Source: Legionella_C sp048541585
GTDB lineage: Bacteria; Pseudomonadota; Gammaproteobacteria; Legionellales; Legionellaceae
Direction of reading: 5' to 3'
Assembly: GCF_048541585.1 (NCBI RefSeq)
Contig: NZ_CP183303.1
Span: 3,038,001-3,102,000 of the forward strand
Length of the DNA stretch: 64,000 nt
Notes under the pieces: generated by a model
What the model saw: only the letters and a program-made list of their open reading frames with translations
Database searches by the model: none
What the model was told of the DNA's origin: nothing
Part shown: positions 17,502-26,117 of the stretch, one piece after another
Position numbering within the stretch: the first letter of the stretch is position 1
Layout of the letters: every line of letters starts with the position of its first letter
Position numbers and translations under genes: made by a program

Positions 17502-18878
17502 ATGTATAAAAAGACAACCCTTTATTTAATTCTATTCTGTTTAATCGCCTTCTCAGCATGCTGCCATGCAGAAAGCCGTATGGATAGTAGAGATTTGCTG
17601 GATAACATTTTATATCGTTTTGCTAATACATCTTCTATGTGGAGCCAAACTATTTTGAGCTATGCCCGTTATCTTTTTTGGTCGCTGGCCTTAATTAGTA
17701 TGGTATGGACTTATGGTCTTATGGCGTTGCGTAAAGCAGATATTCAAGAATTTATGGCAGAAACCATACGTTTTTTTATGGTAATCGGATTTTTCTATTG
17801 GATTTTAGATAATGGGCCTGCACTTGCAACAGCTATCATAGATTCCATGCGCCAGCTTGCGGCAAAAGCCTCTGGTATGAATGAACATGTCTCGCCTTCG
17901 GATATTGTGGATGTGGGTTTTGATATTGTCTCAAAAGCAATTGACAGCTCATCAATCTGGTCTCCAGCCGCTACTACTGTGGGATTGATTGTTGCGGGAC
18001 TTATTTTGATTATATTGGCATTAGTCAGTATTAATATGCTCATTATTCTAATTACGGCCTGGATTTTAACGTATGGCGGCATCATTTTATTAGGTTTTGG
18101 CGGCGGACGCTGGACGCAAGATATTGCGATTAACTACTACAAAACAGTATTAGGTATTGCATTACAGGCATTTGCCATGATTTTGATTATTGGCATCGGA
18201 AAGTCCTTTGTAGATCAATACTATGCGGCAATGTCATCCAATATCATGCTGAAAGAAATGTTTGTCATGCTGGTGGTTGCCGTACTTCTGCTGGTTCTCG
18301 TTAATAAAATTCCACCGGCTCTATCAGGCATTATATTAGGTGGTGGCTCGGGTGGCAGCGGTATTGGTATTGGAGGCGCAATGGGCGCTGCTAGTATTGC
18401 TGGCGCTGCTATGACAGGAGCAACAAGTGCTGCCATGATGCAAAGTGCTGGTGGATTATATGCGCTTAATGCCGCTTTTAAGGCTGCAGGTCAAACACTT
18501 AGCTCAGGCGATACAGGTTCTGTTGCCAGAATTAATTCAAGTTCAAAAACTGGTGGCTTAGCAGAAGCTATTGGCCAAGCATCCAAATTTGCTGGTTCTT
18601 TTGGCTCACATTTGGCATCTGGTGCTATGGATGTTGCCCGCGAGAAAAGTGGCAGCATAAAAGCGTCATTTACAAATAGAATCGCTGATACGGCTGGCGG
18701 AAAGATAGCTGATGCAAACCAAAGTAAGGCTCACAAATTAGCATCTGAATCTCAAGAGACAGGCTCGCAAACTGTCGTATCGATGGGTGCTCCAGAAGGA
18801 AGCTTTAGCCGAGGTGATGAAACCTCAGACGAAGTTACTCAGTTTGTTAATCGAAAGGCATCGGGAGGTAAACAATGA
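17502..18878 (+). CDS. trbL: TrbL/VirB6 polytopic channel protein
   Basis: 458 residues from the ATG at 17502; an upstream in-frame reading from 17394 lies within trbK and is rejected. A signal-like helix ends CCHAES, then come at least five membrane segments (for example LVAGLILIILALVSINMLII written here from residues about 166-185, with local differences, and MFVMLVVAVLLLVLVNKI). A Gly/Ala/Ser-rich hydrophilic tail of about 170 residues follows. That is the standard TrbL/VirB6 layout. The stop overlaps the start of traG. Confidence 0.9.
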   Translation: MYKKTTLYLILFCLIAFSACCHAESRMDSRDLLDNILYRFANTSSMWSQTILSYARYLFWSLALISMVWTYGLMALRKADIQEFMAETIRFFMVIGFFYWILDNGPALATAIIDSMRQLAAKASGMNEHVSPSDIVDVGFDIVSKAIDSSSIWSPAATTVGLIVAGLILIILALVSINMLIILITAWILTYGGIILLGFGGGRWTQDIAINYYKTVLGIALQAFAMILIIGIGKSFVDQYYAAMSSNIMLKEMFVMLVVAVLLLVLVNKIPPALSGIILGGGSGGSGIGIGGAMGAASIAGAAMTGATSAAMMQSAGGLYALNAAFKAAGQTLSSGDTGSVARINSSSKTGGLAEAIGQASKFAGSFGSHLASGAMDVAREKSGSIKASFTNRIADTAGGKIADANQSKAHKLASESQETGSQTVVSMGAPEGSFSRGDETSDEVTQFVNRKASGGKQ

Positions 18879-20761
18879 GTCCAAGCCAGCCCAATAAAGC
18901 CATTGGCCCTCAAGTAGGAAAAAAAAATCATAGCAGAACAAACATCTCTCTTGCCTACTTAGTCTTAAGCTCACTTTTAATTAGCATGCAAATAGGCACT
19001 CAATTTATAGCGCATCAGTTTCATTATGCTAATGGCTTGGGTTTTTCATTGTCTCATGTTTATATGCCTTGGCAGGTGTTTTGGTGGAATATGAAGTTTC
19101 ATCAATATTATCCTAATTATTTTAATGCAGCCTTTGGCATGATGGTCATGAGTGGCTGTGTATTGTTAATGATTGTGTTGGTTAGTAAGTATTTTAAAAA
19201 AGAAAATATTAGCGAGTACCTACATGGATCAGCTAGGTGGGCCAATATAGAGGATTTAAAAAATGCTAGCCTAATTGGACATGATGAAGGCGTCTATGTT
19301 GGGGCTTTTGAAGATGAGCAGGGAGAGGTTCATTATTTGCGCCATAATGGTCCTGAGCATGTTTTAACGTATGCACCGACACGTTCAGGTAAAGGAGTAG
19401 GACTTGTTATTCCCACGCTTTTATCCTGGAAACACTCTTGCATCATTACAGATTTAAAAGGTGAGCTTTGGGCAATGACTGCTGGCTGGCGACAAAAGTA
19501 TGCCTTTAATAAAGTCGTTCGTTTTGAACCCGCAATACTAAAAGGCGGCGCTCGTTGGAATCCACTTGATGAAATCAGAGTTGGCACAGAATCCGAAGTG
19601 GGTGATGTACAAAATCTTGCAACGCTTGTAATTGATCCTGACGGTAAAGGACTTGTAACTCATTGGCAGAAGACCTCGCAAGCGCTTTTAGTTGGTTTTA
19701 TTTTGCATGCAATTTACAAACTGAAAAATCAGGGCGAACCCGCTACATTCCCTAATATCGATCAAATGCTGGTTGACCCTAATATCAATATTGCTGATTT
19801 GCTAATTGAAATGACACAATATCCGCATATTGAGGGTAAAACGCATCCTGTCATCAGTGCTTCTGCCCGCGATATGATAGACCGGCCTGAAGAAGAGGCT
19901 GGCTCCGTTTTATCAACTTTAAAATCTTATCTGGCTTTATACCGTGATCCTGTGGTGGCTTATAATGTATCGGCCTCGGATTTTTGCATTAGGGATCTAA
20001 TGAATTATGAAAGTCCGGTAAGTCTTTATATTGTAACTCAGCCTAATGACAAGGTAAGACTACAGCCGCTGGTTCGAGTGATGATCAACATGGTAGTACG
20101 GCTTCTGGCTGATAAAATGGAATTTGAGCGCGTGCCTGATAATAATGGGTTTTCTTATATTAGAGCTAAAAAAAATTATAAGCATCGGCTGCTTTGTATG
20201 ATTGATGAATTTCCAAGCCTTGGAAAGCTCGATATTCTTCAGGAATCCTTGGCTTTTGTTGCCGGTTATGGCTTAAAGTTCTATTTAATTTGCCAGGATA
20301 TTAATCAGCTTAAAAGCCGTGAGAATGGTTATGGACCTGATGAAACAATTACATCTAACTGTCATATTCAAAATGCTTATCCTCCTAACAGGATAGAAAC
20401 GGCAGAGCACCTCTCCAAATTAACTGGCCAAACGACTATTGTTAAAGAACATATCACTACCAGCGGCAAACGATTTGCAACATTCTTAACGCAAATGTCC
20501 AAAACTGTTCAGGAGGTATCTCGACCGCTTTTAACAGTTGATGAGTGTCTGCGTATGCCTGGGCCTAAAAAGGATGCCGATGGATTGATTGTTGAAGCGG
20601 GTGATATGGTCATTTATGCAGCGGGCTTTCCTGCTATTTATGGCAAACAGCCACTTTATTTCAAAGATCCTGTCTTCATCGCCCGAGCTTCCATTGAAGC
20701 ACCTAAGCACTCGAATATTTTACGCATTTCTTTAAACGATGATGAGGTAATCAGATTATGA
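18875..20761 (+). CDS. traG: TraG/VirD4 coupling ATPase
   Basis: 628 residues. Two N-terminal membrane helices (residues about 25-45 and 82-105), then the all-alpha/ATPase body. Walker A is TYAPTRSGKGVGLVIPTLL near residue 165; Walker B is LLCMIDEFPSLGKL near 440. It recruits the TraI-bound DNA to the Trb channel. Start overlaps trbL by four bases and the stop overlaps traF by four. In RP4 traG lies in the Tra1 operon, directly before traF, so this pair has been kept but appended to trb. Confidence 0.95.
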   Translation: MSPSQPNKAIGPQVGKKNHSRTNISLAYLVLSSLLISMQIGTQFIAHQFHYANGLGFSLSHVYMPWQVFWWNMKFHQYYPNYFNAAFGMMVMSGCVLLMIVLVSKYFKKENISEYLHGSARWANIEDLKNASLIGHDEGVYVGAFEDEQGEVHYLRHNGPEHVLTYAPTRSGKGVGLVIPTLLSWKHSCIITDLKGELWAMTAGWRQKYAFNKVVRFEPAILKGGARWNPLDEIRVGTESEVGDVQNLATLVIDPDGKGLVTHWQKTSQALLVGFILHAIYKLKNQGEPATFPNIDQMLVDPNINIADLLIEMTQYPHIEGKTHPVISASARDMIDRPEEEAGSVLSTLKSYLALYRDPVVAYNVSASDFCIRDLMNYESPVSLYIVTQPNDKVRLQPLVRVMINMVVRLLADKMEFERVPDNNGFSYIRAKKNYKHRLLCMIDEFPSLGKLDILQESLAFVAGYGLKFYLICQDINQLKSRENGYGPDETITSNCHIQNAYPPNRIETAEHLSKLTGQTTIVKEHITTSGKRFATFLTQMSKTVQEVSRPLLTVDECLRMPGPKKDADGLIVEAGDMVIYAAGFPAIYGKQPLYFKDPVFIARASIEAPKHSNILRISLNDDEVIRL

Positions 20762-21315
20762 GAAGATTGCCAAGTATCATTGCTATATTTTTAATAAATT
20801 TTATCTTTGTAGCGCTTATTTTAATGGCTATGGGATTTAGATTAAATCTTACCAACTCTATCCCAGTTGGGCTTTATCGGATTACAAATCTGACCAGTCT
20901 CAAAAATTCCTTCGTCATATTTTGCCCCGATGACCGACTAGCATTCAAACAAGGACTTGAAAGACATTATATTAATTATGGGCTCTGCCCTGGCAGTTAT
21001 GGATATCTAATGAAAAAAGTAGTGGGAATTGCAGGTGATAAAGTAACCATTAGTACTGAAGGTGTATTTATAAATCAAAAAATTATTCCCCTTTCAAAGC
21101 CAAAGCTAATCGATGGCATGCATCGCACATTGCCTCAATGGCGCACTGTAAATTATCAGCTGAAAGAAGATGAGATTATGACGATGACCAGCCAAAGCGA
21201 ATGGTCTTTTGACGGTCGATATTATGGCCCTGTTCATCTAAGGCAAATTAAAGGAGTGATTACACCTATATGGGTAAAGCCTACGTTGAGGAAAAAAGCT
21301 GACACAGGAGATTAG
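20758..21315 (+). CDS. traF: TraF, signal-peptidase-like pilin-maturation protease (S26)
   Basis: 185 residues. An N-terminal helix (residues 9-29) precedes FRLNLTNSIPVGLYRI, which holds the candidate nucleophilic Ser, and GYLMKKVVGIAGDKV, which holds the catalytic Lys of S26 family proteases. RP4 TraF removes the C-terminal tail of TrbC pilin and joins its ends into a ring. It is the last gene of the transfer operon; the flanking bases show only a weak hairpin. Confidence 0.9.
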   Translation: MRRLPSIIAIFLINFIFVALILMAMGFRLNLTNSIPVGLYRITNLTSLKNSFVIFCPDDRLAFKQGLERHYINYGLCPGSYGYLMKKVVGIAGDKVTISTEGVFINQKIIPLSKPKLIDGMHRTLPQWRTVNYQLKEDEIMTMTSQSEWSFDGRYYGPVHLRQIKGVITPIWVKPTLRKKADTGD

Positions 21316-21341
21316 TCCAGGTAAGGAGAAAGCAATAGAGA

Positions 21342-21378
21342 CAGCAAGTGCTGTTAATGGTTTTATTATTTTAACAAT
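21342..21378 (+). terminator. Weak hairpin after traF
   Basis: ACAGCA-AG-TGCTGT forms a six-base stem shortly followed by a T-rich run (GGTTTTATTATTTT). It is a plausible but weak Rho-independent end for the trb/tra operon. Confidence 0.35.
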
Positions 21379-21462
21379 TTTTGCACCACATGAACAATGT
21401 GTTGCGATTGTCTAAACCTATACTGCTCATTTTTATTATTTCAGATTTATAGATAGCTCCAT

Positions 21463-21768
21463 TTATAGCTCTTCACTTTTGTTTTTTTGTAAATTATAGA
21501 TTTTATTTCGGTAGCGAATAGAAAGTGATAGGAGATTGTTTGATATAATCTTATACTCATCTTCTTTTAACTGATCGCAGGTAGAGATATTTGGATTTTT
21601 AAATACTTCCCAATCATTTTCATTTAATATAGTTTTCTTTGAGGACCGTGCCTGCAAAGTATGTGGTGCTATTTCAGCATTTATTCGCGCATTCTCTATA
21701 TTATCGGCCCAAATAATAATGGGTTTTGATATGTTAGAATCCTTAGCTTTTAAAATAAATATTGACAT
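21463..21768 (-). CDS. Hypothetical protein
   Basis: 101 residues, ATG at 21766-21768 with AAGGATG about nine bases upstream. I do not recognise it. It is mixed charged with no signal peptide or membrane segment; the opening MSIFILKAKDSNISKPI then WADNIENARINAEI suggests a small soluble alpha/beta protein. It lies on the minus strand between the two transfer modules, where small accessory genes often accumulate. Confidence 0.5.
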   Translation of the reverse strand: MSIFILKAKDSNISKPIIIWADNIENARINAEIAPHTLQARSSKKTILNENDWEVFKNPNISTCDQLKEDEYKIISNNLLSLSIRYRNKIYNLQKNKSEEL

Positions 21769-22025
21769 TTTATTTTACATCCTTGTTGTTAAATTGTTAT
21801 TGCTGAGGGCTTGAAAATAGTAAGTATAGTTTATATAAAGTAAGTTATGCTCTTCACTTAATGCTTTTAACATCAATTTGTGAATTTTACTTAGGATAAA
21901 TTTAACTTTAAAACCTATTAATCATTAATCCAAGTATTATCATCTAACCTTCGGATAAAGTTACTAATAAAGAATTGATTAAAACTTTAAACAAATAAAG
22001 GGCTAGGTCTTTTCTTTTGCTTTTA

Positions 22026-22358
22026 TTAAACCATTTTATTATCTTTTAGCCATTTTTTCAGCCATGCTTCTTGTGCAACTCTTTGCATCTCAATCCACGA
22101 TTCAAACTTAGTGTTTTCAGTAATGTACTTTTCCCATTTATCGTCAGGAATTGCTAAAAAATCTTCTTTTGAATTAATTATAAAGCCACTTTGTTTAAAA
22201 AATTCACTTAGACTTAATGCAGTTGTATGTTGTTGAATGAAACTATCAGGAAATAATTCGTCAATAGGTATAATTTTGTTATCAAGTTCCTTATATTTTG
22301 CTCGTAATTCGTCAAATTTTGCTTGCAGTTCGTCAGCTCCAGTTATCTTAATTTCCAT
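22026..22358 (-). CDS. Hypothetical protein with phage-like N-terminus
   Basis: 110 residues from the ATG at 22356-22358, chosen because TTGGAG lies at the right distance; an in-frame start at 22385 is less likely. MEIKITGADELQAKFDELRA resembles the start of HK97 gp10-like phage proteins, but the remainder (FLAIPDDKWEKYITEN, AWLKKWLKDNKMV) does not. No membrane segment or cysteines. Function unknown; it lies 105 bases downstream of traI on the same strand. Confidence 0.55.
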   Translation of the reverse strand: MEIKITGADELQAKFDELRAKYKELDNKIIPIDELFPDSFIQQHTTALSLSEFFKQSGFIINSKEDFLAIPDDKWEKYITENTKFESWIEMQRVAQEAWLKKWLKDNKMV

Positions 22359-22462
22359 AAATAACTCCAAATCCATAGATATCATTAAGTTAAATATAGA
22401 GTAAATTAATTAGTTGTGCTTCGATTGCAAATATTCATACCTATCAATTTATATATGTAGTT

Positions 22463-24319
22463 TTATTTCTTATAGTTGTTCTTTATTCCAAAAACTTTCC
22501 GTCGCACATTGTTATCAGATTGGAATCTTTGCCGCTCCAGCTTATCATGTGCATTATTCTGCAGTAACACTTTACTTCTTCTGGCGAGCTGAACCACATT
22601 GAGTTCGGACAAGTCTCGCAAGCTGTTCTGACCTTCGGCTGGCGGGCCTTTTCTAAGGCTGATAACGTTGGGCTTCGCTCTGGAATTTTGCTGTCTTCTT
22701 TCTCTATGGGTTGCTCCAATAATCTTATTGCTTCTTGAAGTTCTTCTTCCATCATTAAATCGTTGTGTTCGTTCATCGTGCTTCTCCTGTGAAGTCATTT
22801 TTATAAGTTGGGTTTGCATATCTGGGTCACCAAACGTGATTGAGATATTATGTTTGACAGTGATCTCAAGAATAACTTTTTTAAAAAGTGGCGAGCCATT
22901 CACTTGGATACAGTTACCGTATTTCTCTTTTGCCATTTCAATAGCTTTTTTCAATATAGTGATTGAAGCGCCTTTATAAATTTTTATTTCTTTTCCACTA
23001 TCTCTGACTATCCCCTTATCTATTTTGTAAATCTGAGTTCCTTCTTTGGTAACAGAGTCAACTTGCTCAATATTCGTAGAGGAAAAAAATGCTTCAGCTC
23101 CTGATAATGTATAATCATTTTTATTTTTTCGATTATGATAACGTAAGGCTGTTAAGGCGTCTTGATTACCTGCTTGTGCTTTATAGCGTAACCAATCAGC
23201 CCATATTTTATTTTGGTGCTTATCTATTAGGTGGCTACGCGCTTCTGCGTAATTTCTCTGTATTTGAGTAATATCATTTATAAGCGTTTTGCTAATTTGT
23301 TGATAAAGGTATTTTTTGTTCATCCTGGCAAGTTTCATTAATTTCAAAGCAGCTCGCTTAATTCTTCCTCTTTTTTTGGCTTTTTCAATGAGTAGGATTT
23401 TAGCCTCGCGTAGCTGTTTGAGTTGTTTTGAAAGAAAGATTTTGTTATGTGCTTTTTCATGCTGATATCGTGTATAAAGTTCAGAGCCAAGCACACTTTT
23501 ATTCAATGGCTCATAATGATATACAGTAGATGCAGAGGTAGTATTTTTTAATGGCGACGGGACAAATGTACCCAACTTAGCTTCAAGATTTTTTTTAGAA
23601 AAATTTCTGGAAATCGAGCTTGCTTTAACTGTAAGACCTCGGTTGTTACAAAAAACAAATCCGTTAGCTCTGCTATGTATTACCAAGCCATGTTCTGTAA
23701 GTATGTTGTGAATCTCTATCCAGCTATTAGCCACCTCAATTTTTTCTTTGCAATGCTGCTTCATCCAGTTAATCAAGCTTCCAATGCCTGAATGTTGCTC
23801 CATGTCATCGGCAAGATTTTCTGAGCGGCTTTTGCAGGTTTGGTGGTTAGTTACTTTAAGACCGAATTCAATTTCTAACTTAGAGCCAATTTCAGCAAAT
23901 GCCTTATAAGCTCTAAAAGGCTCAATCATATTAAAGGTTGTGGGATGAATTTTATTTATGGCAATATGGATATGAAGATTGTCTGTATCGTGATGAACAA
24001 CGCTAATTCTTTGATGTTCTCTAAATCCTATAGATGACACCACTTGCTCTTCTATAGTCTGTAAAGCATTGTTGGAAAGCATTTCACCTGGCGCAAAGGA
24101 TATCAACATATGATAAGTTTTATCATTTTTAGCTCGCTGGTTTTTAGCTTGTGTTACTAATACTTCTTGAACAGCCCAAATGGGTTCATCACTATTACAG
24201 TTTGATATACTTATACTACCCACACGCTCCATTTTGTTTTGTTCATCACAAAGGTATTGGACAAGGCTAGAAAAACTACTCAGTCTTGCTGCCTTCATCG
24301 GGATGTGTCGAATAATCAT
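22463..24319 (-). CDS. traI: TraI relaxase, MOBP/IncP type
   Basis: 618 residues. The N-terminus closely parallels RP4 TraI: IRHIPMK..., then FSSLVQYLCDEQ with Tyr22 as the DNA-cleaving residue (the same number as in RP4), and HHDTDNLHIHIAINKIHP with the metal-binding His triad. It nicks oriT at nic and stays bound to the 5' end during transfer. RP4 TraI is 732 residues and has an extra C-terminal region, so this one is shorter. The C-terminal 100 residues are basic and overlap another reading frame. The start overlaps traJ by four bases. Confidence 0.95.
   Translation of the reverse strand: MIIRHIPMKAARLSSFSSLVQYLCDEQNKMERVGSISISNCNSDEPIWAVQEVLVTQAKNQRAKNDKTYHMLISFAPGEMLSNNALQTIEEQVVSSIGFREHQRISVVHHDTDNLHIHIAINKIHPTTFNMIEPFRAYKAFAEIGSKLEIEFGLKVTNHQTCKSRSENLADDMEQHSGIGSLINWMKQHCKEKIEVANSWIEIHNILTEHGLVIHSRANGFVFCNNRGLTVKASSISRNFSKKNLEAKLGTFVPSPLKNTTSASTVYHYEPLNKSVLGSELYTRYQHEKAHNKIFLSKQLKQLREAKILLIEKAKKRGRIKRAALKLMKLARMNKKYLYQQISKTLINDITQIQRNYAEARSHLIDKHQNKIWADWLRYKAQAGNQDALTALRYHNRKNKNDYTLSGAEAFFSSTNIEQVDSVTKEGTQIYKIDKGIVRDSGKEIKIYKGASITILKKAIEMAKEKYGNCIQVNGSPLFKKVILEITVKHNISITFGDPDMQTQLIKMTSQEKHDERTQRFNDGRRTSRSNKIIGATHRERRQQNSRAKPNVISLRKGPPAEGQNSLRDLSELNVVQLARRSKVLLQNNAHDKLERQRFQSDNNVRRKVFGIKNNYKK
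22483..22776 (-). CDS. traH: Cysteine-rich protein nested out of frame in traI (TraH-like position)
   Basis: 97 residues wholly inside the 3' end of traI in another frame. The first half is acidic (MNEHNDLMMEEELQEAIRLL), and the second half has a compact cysteine pattern (CETCPNSMW, then KCYCRIMHMISW, then ITMCDG) that looks zinc-binding and under selection. GAGAAGCACG precedes the ATG at 22774-22776. RP4 traH is also an acidic relaxosome-stabilising gene nested within traI, which makes a real overlapping gene likely. Homology to TraH is inferred from position and acidity only. Confidence 0.6.
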   Translation of the reverse strand: MNEHNDLMMEEELQEAIRLLEQPIEKEDSKIPERSPTLSALEKARQPKVRTACETCPNSMWFSSPEEVKCYCRIMHMISWSGKDSNLITMCDGKFLE

Positions 24320-24669
24320 AGCTTCTTAACCACTTCCAACAGTACTTCCTGAGTCATTTGGATGCGGTTTAACAATGTTCTTATTTTTTTACGATCAAAA
24401 TGTGCAACGCGTTTGTCATGACTAAGCCATAATTTTAGCAAACCCCCAAGTCTTCCTAGATCGGCATTAATTTTAGACAACTCCAACATATAATCTTTAT
24501 CAATGGCACTATAGATTTGATAGCCTAAGCTAATTCGTCTTAAGTATTCAGCAATAGAAAGTCCTGCAGTGGCTGCATTAGATTTAATTTGAATTTCTTC
24601 GCTGGAAAGAACTGGAACACGAAGATGACGGCCATTTTTTCTGGTAGGTGTTTTAAGCGTATTGTCCAT
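24316..24669 (-). CDS. traJ: TraJ relaxosome protein (oriT-recognising, ribbon-helix-helix)
   Basis: 117 residues, close to RP4 TraJ (123). The N-terminus HLRVPVLSSEEIQIKSNAAT then AGLSIAEYLRRISLG is the ribbon-helix-helix DNA-binding fold of the TraJ/MobC group; the rest is helical (LGRLGGLLKLWL...). It binds the inverted repeat beside nic and recruits TraI. It lies directly left of oriT and overlaps traI by four bases, the same arrangement as on IncP plasmids. Confidence 0.9.
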   Translation of the reverse strand: MDNTLKTPTRKNGRHLRVPVLSSEEIQIKSNAATAGLSIAEYLRRISLGYQIYSAIDKDYMLELSKINADLGRLGGLLKLWLSHDKRVAHFDRKKIRTLLNRIQMTQEVLLEVVKKL

Positions 24670-24734
24670 AAGGATGCTGACCTCTTAATAAAGTGGTTAT
24701 GCAATCCTTTGGGTATCAAATTTTTAGCTTAAAG

Positions 24735-24832
24735 TGCAGGATTTCCGTTGAGCACCGAAGGTGCGAATAAGGCTTGTGGAGTTTGTTAGCCAGCTTGCTG
24801 GTTAGCTAACTTCACCTATCTTGCCCTGCTTT
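24735..24832. other. Origin of transfer, RP4/IncP-like, with nic site
   Basis: The block reproduces RP4 oriT landmarks in order: GCAGGATTTCCGTTGAGCAC (24736-24755), AGGTGCGAATAAGG (24759-24772), an inverted repeat (GTTAGC at 24785-24790 with GCTAAC at 24805-24810), then TTCACCTATCTTG|CCC at 24811-24826. RP4 has TTCACCTATCCTG|CCC, cut between G and C by TraI. By analogy nic lies between 24823 and 24824 on the plus strand. The inverted repeat is the expected TraJ site. RP4 details are from memory. Confidence 0.93.
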
Positions 24833-24920
24833 TCAAGATCACTTTTAAGAATAATATCAGGAATTTTTTGGAGCTTGCAACGATTTTTATAGAATTTTTC
24901 ATTAGAAAATACCAAATAAA

Positions 24921-25015
24921 TCCAAATTATTCCATTATAAACCAAATAAATTTCTATTATATTCTAATAAGTTCTTAATAATTCCAAGATATTCTTTTTA
25001 TTCTTGTTCCAATCC
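24921..25015. promoter_or_regulatory. Helically phased AT-rich repeats beside oriT (candidate TraK-binding bent DNA)
   Basis: TTTCT, ATTCT, GTTCT, ATTCC, ATTCT and ATTCT begin at 24951, 24961, 24971, 24981, 24991 and 25000, an almost exact ten-base period. Similar AATCC/ATTCC words flank them. Such phasing bends DNA. On RP4, TraK wraps the region between nic and its own gene, which is the same place. Confidence 0.6.
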
Positions 25016-25065
25016 AAATTATGATTTAGACTTTTTAAATAATAAAAATTTGACGTTAACGAAGA

Positions 25066-25392
25066 ATGAAAAGACCACTTTCTGAACGGGTAATTCAACA
25101 TCAATCAGAAAAAAAGAATAAGCGAGCCAGTGCTAAGATTGAATTTATCGCACTGAAAAATGACATTCGGGAAGCCCTTGATAAAGGATGTTCGATGAAA
25201 GCTGTTTGGGAAACTTTATCTGATGAGGGTCAAATTTCATTCGGTTATAAAGCATTTAGACATTATGTACTTAAGTTAATTAGGTCAGAGCAGGAAAACA
25301 CCAGGGATGAGAAACAGAGCAAAAGTAAAACAACACATGAGATCAAAGGTTTTACTTTTAATCCAATACCTAACCCTGAGGAACTCTTGTAA
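25066..25392 (+). CDS. traK: TraK oriT-wrapping protein
   Basis: 108 residues; RP4 TraK is 134. The core IEFIALKNDIREALDKGCSM then KAVWETLSDEGQISFGYKAF matches the TraK winged/RHH-like DNA-binding family. It binds DNA next to nic and exposes it for TraI. It is divergent from traJ with oriT between them and overlaps traL by one base. C-terminal half is hydrophilic and Lys/Glu rich. No strong Shine-Dalgarno is visible (AACGAAG). Confidence 0.88.
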   Translation: MKRPLSERVIQHQSEKKNKRASAKIEFIALKNDIREALDKGCSMKAVWETLSDEGQISFGYKAFRHYVLKLIRSEQENTRDEKQSKSKTTHEIKGFTFNPIPNPEELL

Positions 25393-26117
25393 TGGCAAAA
25401 ATACATATTACGATGCAAGGCAAAGGTGGTGTAGGCAAATCCTTTGTCTCAGCAACTACTGCTCAATATAAAATATACAAAGAGCACTTCCCCCTTTGTT
25501 TTGATACTGATCCCATTAATGCAACTTTTCATGGCTTTAAATCACTTAACGTCGAACGCCTGGATATTATGGAAGGTGATGAAATAAACCCACGTCACTT
25601 TGACGCTTTAATTGAAAAAATTGCAAACACGCAAAATGATGTGATTATTGATAATGGTGCCAGTTCATTTGTTCCTCTATCGCATTACTTACTCGCCAAT
25701 CAGGTGCCCACCTTGCTAAAAGAACTAGGACATGAACTCATAATCCATACTGTTATCACTGGTGGCCAAGCGCTACTGGATACAACACATGGGTTTTCTC
25801 AACTGGTAACCCAATTTCCACAAGATATTCGCTTCGTTGTATGGCTAAATCCCTATTGGGGCAAAATTGAGAATGAAGGGAAATCTTTTGAGCAGATGAG
25901 AGTATATAAAGAAACAAAAGACAGAATAGCGGCGATAATCAATATCCCTAGCTTAAAGGAAGAAACTTTCGGACTAGATCTTTCAAACATGCTTCAGCAA
26001 AAAATTACATTTAATGAAGCAATCGATTCTTCTGAACGAAATATTATGACTAGACAGCGATTAAAGCTTATACGAGATCAGCTATTTAACCAGATTGATG
26101 ACGCCATGGTGATCTAA
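25392..26117 (+). CDS. traL: TraL, ParA/MinD-like P-loop protein
   Basis: 241 residues, same length as RP4 TraL. A deviant Walker A, MQGKGGVGKSFVSA, lies at residues 8-21 and DVIIDNGASSFVPL forms the Walker B-like region. Present in the IncP leader operon after traK; its molecular role in transfer is not settled. Start and stop overlap neighbours by a base, so the three genes are one operon. Confidence 0.88.
   Translation: MAKIHITMQGKGGVGKSFVSATTAQYKIYKEHFPLCFDTDPINATFHGFKSLNVERLDIMEGDEINPRHFDALIEKIANTQNDVIIDNGASSFVPLSHYLLANQVPTLLKELGHELIIHTVITGGQALLDTTHGFSQLVTQFPQDIRFVVWLNPYWGKIENEGKSFEQMRVYKETKDRIAAIINIPSLKEETFGLDLSNMLQQKITFNEAIDSSERNIMTRQRLKLIRDQLFNQIDDAMVI

Noticed and set aside
23089..23271. 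Short plus-strand frame opposite traI
   Set aside because: Antisense of a clear relaxase gene, no ribosome site or motif.
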